A stretch of 56,265 bases of DNA, taken from assembly GCA_017935325.1 (NCBI GenBank), contig JAGBHV010000047.1:1-56265 (forward strand), in the 5' to 3' direction. Of the stretch, positions 1-12,000 are shown one piece after another; position 1 is the first letter of the stretch, and each line of letters starts with the position of its first letter. Source of the DNA: Clostridia bacterium (GTDB taxonomy: Bacteria > Bacillota > Clostridia > Oscillospirales > Acutalibacteraceae). The notes below the pieces were generated by a model. That model saw nothing but the letters and a program-made list of their open reading frames with translations. It ran no database searches and was not told the DNA's origin. Position numbers and translations under genes: made by a program.

Positions 1-1
1 T

Positions 2-3000
2 CAGATTACAAACTGTACTGTTGAAAATACAGAAATAACATCCACAAAGAATGTTAAAGAGCACGCTTACATCGGCGGTATCATCGGCGGTACATCAATG
101 AACAGTACTGAAGGATGCTACGCTGAGATTACAGGTTGTAAGGTAACAGGCTGTACACTTTCAGCAAAAGCTTACGGTATCGGTGGTGTTGTAGGTTACG
201 CTCCTGACACTCACAACAAAATTTCTTCTTGTGAAGTTACAGGCACAACACTTACTTCAACAGCCTCAAACGGATTTACTTATGCATCTCTCGGTGCTGT
301 AGCAGGTGCTTTCGGCGGCTCAACAGTTGAAAACTGTACTGTAACAGATTGTAAAGTAGACGGTGAGTGTGCTTCAGGTGTTGTAAGCCGTCTTATCAAT
401 GAAGCGGGTACAACATCAACAATTTCAGGATGTACAGTAACAAATTCAGAGATTGTTGCTCCTGATATTGCAGGCGGCATCCTTGCTCAGGTAAGTGCTT
501 ATGCTACTTCTTCCTGCTATGGCGATAAGGTTGTAACAGGGTGTAAGGTTTTACCGCTTAAAGATTCAAACGATAAAGAAATAAGTGCTGTCAAAGCTGC
601 CGTTGCAGGCGGTATCGTAGGTAACGTTCAGCAGTTCTCAAACAGAAACCTTACAGTTTCAGGATGTACTAACCTTGCAACAATTGAAACAACAGGTAAA
701 AAAGGTTCAATTTCTGATGCAGCAGGCGGAATCGTCGGCAGACTTCAGTCAGGTCAGGGGACATCCGGTATTCTTATTACAGGCTGTCTTTCACAGGGTA
801 CTGTAAAAGGTAATTCTAACCTTGGCGGTATCATTGGTATGAACAATGGTAATGCTCACACAGGCGTAAACAAACTTGTAAAAGACTGTTATGTAACAAC
901 TAAGTTTACAAGCGGTAACCTTGCAGTTGTAAAAGGTCTTATAATCGGTAATGTAGGTTATCAGGCTAAGAACAATTCGTCTGTTCTGGCAGAAAACGTT
1001 GTTTACTCATCACTCAATACCCGTGAAGCTCTCTTCGGTAATATCGAAGAAACTTCAGGCGGCTATGATATGAACAAAGGTGCCGACCAGACAAGAGGTA
1101 TTACAGTTGACTTTACAACTTCTGCTCCCAATACCACAACAGCAGGTAAGCGTTTCCTTGCTCACTTTGCAAACGGTGTTGTAGGCTACTATGACGGTAT
1201 GATGGGCACATCAAATACTGTTCAGTTGCATACAAACCTGTATGTAGGTAGTAGTTCATACGAAAATGCAGGTACAACTGTTTCATACAAATATGGCGGT
1301 GTGACTTGTTCAACAAGAGTTGCAAACCTTGCTGCAACAACAGTTCCGCGTTTTGCAGTAGGCAATTTACCTGAACTTACAGGTACAGACGGTAATGCGT
1401 TTACCACACCTGCAACAAGTCCTTTCTCAACAACTGCAAACTCATCAAAAATCCTTGTTGGTTGTTCAACTGCTACAGGTACAGCAAACGCAACATATAA
1501 TAAACTTACAGACGTAAGTATCCAGACATTTGATAAAAAATGTAACGCAACTGTCAAAACAACTTACACAGGTATCATCAACGGTGAAACTGTTAAGTTT
1601 GATGTAGGCTTCAACGTTGTTGTAAACGGTGAACATGCATTTGACGGTGACGGTACAGAATATAACGCCTTCCTCATCTACACAGCTGAAGACCTTCTTG
1701 CTATCAAACAGCATCACGATAATCCCTCTTCTAAAGATGATTACAAGGATAATCCTGAGTTCTATTATGAAGCATATTACTGCATAATGAACGATATCGA
1801 TATGACAGAAGAACTTGCAACAGAAAACAAATCTTTTGCTCCTATCGGTACGGTGGATGAACCCTTCAAAGGTAAAATCACAACATATCATGATGAGCAG
1901 ATGAAAATCAGCAATCTGCTTATAAACGACCCGAAACAGAATGCTGACTATGCATATAACGATGCATATACGGTAACGGATGCTGATGGTAATCCAACAG
2001 TAGAATATTCAGACGCACTCGGTCTCTTTGGTTACACAGCAGCAGGTGCTGAAATTTATAATGTTGAACTTGAGAATGTAAATATTCTTTCAGTACCGGG
2101 CTCAACTAACGGCTTCCTCGGCACAAGATCAGGTGCATTGGTCGGTGTGGCTAATGATACTATTATCCAGAATGTTAAAGTTTCAGGTGCATCTTCAGTT
2201 GCAATCGAAGGTTCATTCGGTGGCAGGGCAGGTGCAGTAGGCGGTATTGTCGGTCAGGCAGGCAACAATGTTGTTATGACAGATGTTCAGGTTGTCGGCA
2301 CGGATAACGAAAACCGTGCAGTTGTCAAAGGTCAGTATTGCGTAGGCGGTATTGTCGGTTCATCAGCAGACACAACAGGCTGTTCAATCACTAACGCTGT
2401 TGTTGAAAATACTGACGTAACTAACCTTGCAACATCAGGCGTTTCTATCGCCGGTGGTATTGCCGGACAGTATTCAGGCGTTATCAAAGGTTCAGCTGAA
2501 GTCAAGGATGACGAGGGTAACGTTGCTACTCCCGCAACACGCGTAAAAGTCAATAACGTATCAGTTCTTGGTACAGTTGTTGGCGGTGTTGTAGGTTCAG
2601 GTAATGTTACTAACCTTGCATTAGGCGGATGCGACCTTACTATTGAAGATGCTGACGTAACAAGCACAATCATCGAAGTTACGGATACAGTAAGAGCTGA
2701 TGCTAACGCAGGCCCCAACGGTATTGCAGGCGGTATTCTCGGTCAGTCATGTGACAGTTACCACTATTACATCACAGATTGTACAACAGATGGCAATACA
2801 ACAGTAACATCAGGCTATTGTGCAGGCGGTATTGTCGGCCGTGCATCAAACAGAGGTAAAGGTCAGCTTCAGACAGAAACATGCCTTATAATTTCTGATT
2901 GTTCTACACTTGCCAAAGTAAATCAGCTTAATGCTCCCACAACCAATACACTTACTATTCATCCCTCAACTAAGAATAAAACAGGTGCAGGTGCAGTAAT

Positions 3001-6000
3001 CGGTGTTATTGATTCAAATGCACTTGCTATGAATGAGGATACAAATGCTCCTCAGATACAGATTAAAAACACAACTGCAGGCGGTGAAATTTCAGGTACA
3101 TTCAACGTTGGTGGTATAGTCGGCGAATTTGCTGTATATCAGGGCAAACTCAACGAGCTTACAGAGTCTATCATATCTGATTGTATCGTATCTGCAAGAA
3201 TTACTCCTCTTTCAGCAGCAACTGAGCGTTTCGGTGTTATTATCGGTTCAATCGAAGGTAATACCGATAGTAGTGATTCTGTTACAGAAACAGAAACGAA
3301 TAAGAAATCTCCGTTCCCTGAACAGGATTCAAACGGTAACGTTGTTGAATACGCAGTTAAACCATTCGATAAGATTTTCTATTCATCTTATACTGCAGGT
3401 ACTTATGATCTTTACGGTCTTTCAGTAATTAAAGCATATCAGGAACCCGTTCACGGTGTATTCTTTGATACAATTTACGACGTAAACAAGGTAGTTTATA
3501 ACTTTGAAACTGACGATGGTGTAGTGGAACTTCCTGTCAGCGTCGTGACAGACGGTTTCGTAGCAACTGATCCGACTGCATCATACCAGTGGTTCGGTGA
3601 TACAGTTTACAGTTTCTCTGCAGAATTCAAAGAGCTTCTTGCTGCAAACGAAGGCTCAGGTACACCTTTCGGATTCTCAATTGCAGGTAAAGACTTTACT
3701 CTTGTTGAAGACGGTGTTCAGTCATCGAATCAAGAAATTTTCTATGTAGGTCCTCCATCACAGTCTGATATAGATATAGGACTTAATACAGAAAAATATC
3801 CTTATCGAATTTATGTTCAACAGTTCAATACTGCAGACCTTGTATTTACTTATACAAACGGACTTCAGATTGGTATTCCCGTAATCTGCGGTGTTAACTT
3901 TGAAGGTGAGGGTACAGCAGAAAACCCGATTCAGGTTTCAAATGAGGATATCTTCTATCATATCGTTAAGGTTCTTCCCTCATATTCATTTATTCAGACA
4001 GCAGACCTTGACTTATCAGATAAGACAAAATATCCTGCAACAAGTCTTGCACAGCTTATTCCCAACTTTACAGGTACTTATGACGGTGGTAATCATTCAA
4101 TCACAGGCTTCGATGTAACAATCGAAAGTGCCGAATCTCCCGTTGGTATCTTCAGCAAAGTTTCAGGCGCAAAAACCGATGTAGATGGCAATGTAATTCC
4201 TAACATCAAAGACCTTACATTTGTTAACTGCTCAGTAAACAGCGGTGAATGTGATAAGGGTACAGGTGTTGCAATCGGTGAACTCGCAGACGGTGCAACA
4301 GTTTCTAATGTTAAGGTTGAAAATTCGGTTGCAACTTCCAAGCTTGGCAACGTAGGCGGTGCAATCGGTACAGTAACAGGTGCATCAGTTGCTGATAAAA
4401 TTACAGTAATCGGTGGCACTGTTGAGGCTGAAAAAGGCTCAGCAGGCGGTGCAATCGGCACAGTTATTGAAGATACTGCGCAAGTAACTTCACCCGTAGT
4501 TAAAAACACAACTGTAACTTCAGGCTCAGTTGATGCAGAAGGTAACTATGAGGGTAGCGACAGTTACGAAGACATCGCAGGCGGTATCGTTGCTCAGGCA
4601 CATGGCACTATTACAGGCCCTGAATCAACTGAAACAGATGCAGACGGCAACCCGATTTATCTTAACGCAGTTGAAAATGTTACAGTACGTGCTCTTGTAG
4701 CAGGTGGCGCAGTCGGTGCAGTTTACAAAACAAACATTGCAGAAGACGTGAACATTACTCATGAACTTACTCTCAAAGATATAAGAGTTTCAGGTGCTGA
4801 TGTAACTGCAATATCTAAAGACGGCACAAGAACAGCTCGCGGTGCAGGTCTCTTAGGCTTCGCAAGAGCAAAAACAGATGTTGAACTTAACAACTGTTAT
4901 GTAAATAACACAACAAAGCTTTCATCAGTAGCTGCATCGGGTGGTATTTCACATAGTGCCGGGGCAGTGGCTGACGTTGATGAAAATGTTCTTTCACTCG
5001 AATTTATCGATGTTGAATCTTACGCAACAGTAAATGCACATGAAGCAGGCAATGACGGTACAGTCCGTGCAGCTTCGCTTGTGGCTTACATCAATAACGC
5101 TCCCGCAATTCTTACATTTGACGGTTGCGTTGCAGGCGGTAAGATTACAGGTAAAGCAATGACGACATTCGTCGGCGGCGTAATCGGCGGATTTGGTGAA
5201 AACTTTGCTTCAAACGAAATCACCCACGAACTCTTCAAAAACGGTGTTATCAGTGCTGAACTTGAATGTATTGACGGTCATTCAAACAACGTTACACTCA
5301 AGTCAGTTCACAGAAGAGGTAAGTTTATTGCAGGATATGCTGAAGGAATGTTCCAAGAAAAAAACTTCTCAACAATGTTCCAGAATAACTACTATTCAAC
5401 ATATCCAGATAACATCCCGTTCTTCGCAACAGAAACATGGGACACTAAAGGTCCTCTTGACAGTTATCTTGCACAGGTTGAGAACGGATTTACAGATATC
5501 AATGTTAACAACCTTGAAATCGCTGATGAATTCAAGTCAGGTTGGAACAAAGTTGCGATTACAAAATCTAAGGGTTCTGAAACAATACTTTATGCAAGAC
5601 TTAACGAAGAATTTGCTTCACTTCCTTACGGCAGTGAAAATAACAGGCGTAATGCAGTTGCAGCAGGTGGCTTCAGCCTTATGGAAACTGCAAAAGATGC
5701 AGATGGCAACCCAATAAGCTGTATTGAACTTGTAGGTACACCTTCACAGACAGAAAATATCGGCGAGTTTGAACTTGTAGTTAAACCTACAGATTACGGT
5801 GCAGAAATGCTCGTTGCGGAATATAACTGTGGTCTTAAAACAACTGCACAGATTATTTCTGTTGAAATTGAAGGTGACGGTTCTGAAGAAAATCCCTTCC
5901 TTATCAGCACACCTACACAGCTTCGTGTTGTAGCTTACCTTACAGTAGGTAACTACCATTTCAGACAGATTAACGATATCGACCTTTCAAATTCTTATGC

Positions 6001-9000
6001 TGAAACAGGTACAGATACAGACAAGTTTATCCATAACAACGGTAAAAAATTCTATGCTCCTATCGGTACTGATACAGCACCTTTCGACGGTGTATATGAC
6101 GGTCAGGGTTATAAGATTAAAGGTGTTAAATCAGACCGTGGTAACGAAAACGACATCGGCGTATTTGGTGTTATCAAACGTAACGGCGAACTTATTCCTA
6201 AAATCAAAAACCTCCACGTTGAGCTTATGGCTCCCGACCAGAAGGTGAATGGTATTCTCGGTGGCGAGAATGTAGGCGGTATCGCAGGTAGAATCGAAAA
6301 TGGTATTATTGAAAACTGTTCAGTAACAGTAGGTACTGTAACAGGTAAACAGAATGTAGGCGGTATTGCAGGTCACTTCACAAGTTCAAGAATCATCAAC
6401 TGCTTTACTCAGTCTGATGTAAACGCAGTTAATAGTGAAGTTGAACCATACGCAGGCGGTATCGTAGGTTATGTAAATGATGCAGTAAACTTTAATTCAA
6501 CAATTTCAGGTTGCTTCGCATCAGGCAGTATCTACGCGTCAGCAAGTTCTGCAACAGTTGACCGCTCAAATGCAGCAGGTATTGTAGCTTTCCTTGAAAA
6601 CTCAACAGACCTTGTGATTGACAACTGTCTCTTCACAGGTACAACCTCAAGTGGTAACGGTATCGTAGGCGGTAATAACTATCTTAAATTTATCATGACA
6701 ATGTCTGACTGTATCGATGCAGGTCAGAATGTTGCGATGGAAAACGATAAATTTGTGAAGATTCCTACTGCAGTTGCTTCTTCAACAACTCTTGGTACAG
6801 GTACAATTACAATGTCAAACCTTTACTACGATAGTGCACTTCTTAAAGTGAATACAGACGTGGACGAAGCAGGTCAGGCGAACTTGGCAAAAATCACAGG
6901 TAAGCCTACATCAGAACTTATCAATGTTTCAATGGGTGAGGGATGGACATCAATTGCAGGACATTATCCTGTGCCCGCAGTTTCAGAAATTACTGTTACA
7001 ACTTATGATGAAAATTATAACGTAACAAATACTGAAACAAAGGTTGACCCCTATTCAGATGCTTACGCTAAATTCTTGTCAGCTCCCATCCAGACAAGTG
7101 AAACTGAAGAAGAAAACGACATCACTAAAGTTGCTTACGGTCAGGGACTTGTATATCCCGTAACACTTCTTACAAATGTTGACGGAAATAAGGTAACTTA
7201 TTCTTCATCAATCTTTGATACAACAGATACAGTTGCATATCCCGAAGGCTTCGACACAGCTCTTTACGGTAACCGTACATCACAGGAGGTAGAAGTTGAA
7301 GGCGAAGACGGTACAAAGACAACAGAAACAATTGTAACAGACAATAAAAATGTTGACCTTCTCTTCGGTGACGATGCAGAAACAGGCAAAACAACAGTTT
7401 ACAGAAACATCTTTGATACAACAAAAGGCATTGCAGAAAGAGGAGGCTTTGACACTACACCCACAAAGAATACATTTGTCAATGCAGGTGCTGCTTCAGG
7501 CGGTGTATTCTCAAACAAAGAAGCATATTATAATGCACAGACTCCTATAATCTTTGCAACTGCAAAAATCAACGGTGTGGATGTACAGAGAGATATTAAG
7601 CTTGCTCTCAGCCAGGGAACAACTTACTGTATCGCAACACAGCGTCAGCTCTACGCTCTCGGTAAAGCAGAATATGAGCTTGAAGAGGGTACTAAGTTCT
7701 CCAAATATTATGGCTCTACTTTCAACTACAAGCTTATTACTGATATCGATTGTGGCGACAACGAAACATTGTTCACTCCTATCGGCCTTGATGCAATAGC
7801 TAACGGCGGTTATACAGGTCAGTTTGATGGTTCAGGTCACACAATCAAAAACCTTAAGATTGCACAGAACGGCGAAGATTATGTTGGTATGTTTGCAATG
7901 GTTTCTAAAAACTGGAACAGCCCCTATGACCCCTGCGTGAAGAACCTTACTCTTGAAACCCCCACAGTTGTGGCAACAGGCACAACTTCAGGCGGTCAGC
8001 AGACAGGCGGTAACTACGTAGGTGCACTTGTCGGTCACGTTATGGGCAGTGAAGATATTGTTATTGAAAACTGTCACGTAATCGGTTATGCCGAATATGA
8101 CGAAAAGGGTAACATTCTTCCCGATACAGTCAAAGGCTCAGTAACAGGTAACGGCTCTTATGTGGGCGGTCTTATCGGTAAAGTTGATTATCCCACAACT
8201 GTAATCAGGAGTTGTAGTTCATCAGTGCTTGTTTCAGGCTCTAAAGATGCTGTAGGCGGTCTTATAGGTGATTCAGCAGCAACAGTAGAATCTTGTTACG
8301 CAACAGGTAATGTTGTTTGTGATAATATTTATAACACCCAGAATAATGAGAGAGTATTCGGTGTTGGCGGTCTTATAGGTATCATGTCAAACGGTACTGT
8401 AAACCAGTCTTTCGCATCAGGTAACGTTGAAGTTAAGAAATTCACTTCAGGCAATAACGCATTCATTAACGGTGACCTGGGTATCGGCGGTTTTGTCGGT
8501 GTTGTGAAAGAAATGAAAGACCCCGTTTCACAGGCTGATATAACAGGCGACGTAATCACAGAATGCTTCAGCGGCGGTAACGTTAAATTCGGTACTGAAA
8601 ACAGCACTTCAGCAATCAGACCATATACATCAACTGCAATCGTTGGTGTTGGTGGTTTCAGCGGTATCAACCGTGAGGGAATTGCTCATGCATATTCTTC
8701 AGCTGCAGTTAATGCAACATTCGGTGATATTATCGCAAGAAACTCAGGTGCAAGCTACGGTGTAGGTATCGGCGGTGTTGCAGGTGTGGCACTCGGTAAT
8801 GTAGAAGACGTTTATTCTTCAGGTTCAGTAGCTCCTGCTTACGCATCAATTGATTCAACTAATAACCCGGATAACTGCTACTTCGGAAAAGGCGGTACAG
8901 TCGGTACTAAGATGAATTCAGGTGCAACAGTAAGATACTGTTACTACGATAGCTGGACCAATACTGACCCCACACTTACATCAATCGGCGGCCAGACAAA

Positions 9001-12000
9001 TAATCAGGAAGCAAGAGGTCTTACAACACTTGAACTCACAAGCGGTAAGAAACCTGCAAACACAACCTTCTCTGATTATTGGGGCTTCACACCAAATGCT
9101 TATCCTTATCTGAAAACACTTCTTGCAGAAGATTCAGATAACTATATTATGACTAACTCAATCCTTTCTGTTGTTTGCGTAAACGTTGCATATGATGACG
9201 TTTCAGCAAAAACAGGTGCAGGTATCACTCAGGCTCTTACAGTTCCGTCAGAGTTCAAGTATACAGATGAAAACCTTGAGGAACATGTATACCAGCTTGA
9301 CTGGGCAGGTGCAACACTTTCAGGTAACCATGCTGCTATCAGGAGAACACGTAACACTCGTGAATATGTTGACGTTGTGGCACAGGTTAAGGGTTATGAA
9401 CAGTATGCAACACGTGTTTACAGCCGTCTCTGCGCAGACATGAAGGGTACATCTGAACAGCCCTATCTTATCGGTAACGAAGCAGACCTTGATCATATGA
9501 ATATGACTGCTGACGAACTTGCAGCAGCAAAAGAAGCTTACACAGGCTTCTATGACCAGTGGGCAACACCGCTCGGCACCGGTAACGAGCAGATAGAAGG
9601 CAAAGTACACTATCAGCTTATGTCACATATCGAAGTTGACAATACTGTACGTCCCATTCCCATTGCTCCTGCTTCTTACACTTATGAAGTAACTGTTTCA
9701 GATGCAGAGGGTAACTCAACAACTGAGAATAAGACCTTCAATTATCAGGGCTTTATGCTCAAGGGTAATAGCTACTCAATCAAGAATGTAAGCACAACAG
9801 GTTATTACTTCGATACAATTGATGAAAATTCAATAATCAGTAACGTAATCTTTGAAAACTTTACATTCACAGGAAATAATTCAGCAATCGTCAAAGTTAA
9901 TAACGGTACTCTTCAGGATGTATACGTTAAAGCAACAATAGGCGATGGTACTGCAGATATTTCTAATGCAGCAGGTCTTGTAGCAACAAATACAGGCACA
10001 ATCGATGGTTGTATGGTAGATGCTACAATCAAGGGTGCTAAAGAAAATGTCGGTGTAATGGCAGTTACCAATAACGGTACAATCAAAAACTCAGGTACTG
10101 CAGGCACACTTGATACATCAGCAGGTGCGAATGTAGATAAAATCGGTGCATTTGTTGTAAGCAACAATAAAACAGTTGAAGATTCATTCTCAATGGCAGA
10201 CGTAAATGTTCTTGCCGCTGAAAATGCGGTTGTAAACCATGTTTCAGGTTTTGCAGCAATCAACAAAGGCACAATGGACGGTGTATACACAAGGTCAGCA
10301 ATTTCATTTGCTAACGCTCCTGCAGATACACTTACAGTCGGTTCACTTGTTGGTGAAATCACTAACACAACAGATGCAGAGCCCGTAACAAATTCTTATG
10401 CGGCAGGTCTTCTTGGATACTTTAACGGAGCACAGGATTCAATCCTCTTCGGTACAGTACCCGCAACTATGAACAAACTTTCAAGCGTTTATGTTGATAA
10501 ATCACTTGCAGGTGAAAAATCAGCAAACAGCTATAAGTATTCAGCATCACTTTCAAGCATTATGAGTATGCAGCATATGCCCGATGCTATGAAGTATGAT
10601 GCAACGAATAACCCTGAAGGCATTTTCGTTGCAGGTGATGCAGATAAACTTACACTTCCTCAGCTTACATCAATCCTGAATGCTGAAAATCATCAGGTTG
10701 TTGATTCAGACGGTAACCTTATCTATGTTGATACTTCTGTAACAGATAAAGTTGTTACTTACACAATCTTCACAGAAACAGTTGTTGAAGGTGAGGGTGA
10801 AGAAGCAGAAACAGTATCTGTAAGAAAATACAGATGTTCAGACGGTAACGTTTACTTCGCAGACGGAAGTGACAACGTAACTGATGAAAACGGAAATATT
10901 ATTGTTCCCGTTGAAAACCTTAAACTTCAGTATGCAATTTACCTTGAAGACAAGGTTGTTATCAGAAACTATGATGTAATCAAGGCTTACTCACAGATTT
11001 CATCAATGACAATCAAAACCGGTCAGAGCCAGTATGCAGACAGACTTGCACCTAACTCATCAGATTCTTCACTTCACGGTGCGGTGCTCAATTCAACTGT
11101 AAGTAAAGTTGACGGTATTCAGTTTGAGCCTGTATCAGGTCAGAATATTGTTGGTATCAACAACGCAACTGATGTATTGACAACTAATAATACTGCAGGT
11201 GCGGAAACAATCAGAGTAAGAAATAATAACGTGATTAAACTTTCACGTGGTATGGAAATTCAGCCCACACTTTACATCGATGTTGCGGTAAGCAATGCGG
11301 CATTACGTCAGCTTAACCCCAACTTCTCAGACGGTGCAGGTACAAAAGATAAGCCTTACGTAATCAGTAACGCAGATTCTCTTACATCACTCCATTACTA
11401 CGGTACAGAAAGCGATCTCTACTTCGTACTCGGTAATGACATTGATATGAGTGAAGTTAAGGACTTCCAGATTCACCACTTCACAGCACATCTCAATGAC
11501 CTTCCTGAAAATGCAGAAGATACTCACCAGTACGCAATCCAGAACTTCAATTCAACAGAAGGTCATGGCGGTCTCTTCGGTACAATCGAAGACGGTGCAG
11601 TAGTCAATAACGTTGCTCTTACTGCAACAATTGAAGGTAGTGAGGAGTACACAGGTGCTCTTGCAAACATTATCAAGAATGCAACTGTTACAAACTGTGT
11701 AGTTTCTGCAAACGTAACTTCAACTGCAACAGCTGATGAATACAGTGCTCCCGCAACAGGTATCCTGGCAGGTATTGTTCACGAAAACGCAACAATCAGC
11801 GGTATCGTTACAACAGGTAACGTAACTGCTTCTGCAGGTGTAGCAGGTGGCGTAATCGGTTCAGCTCAGTCTGCCACAATCAGTGAAGTTCTTTCAACTG
11901 CAAACGTAGGCGAAGGTAACACAGCAGGTATCGTAGGCGAAATGCTTGAAGGCGCAACACTTGCAAACGCTCTTTACGGCGGCGTTGCACAGAGCAAGAA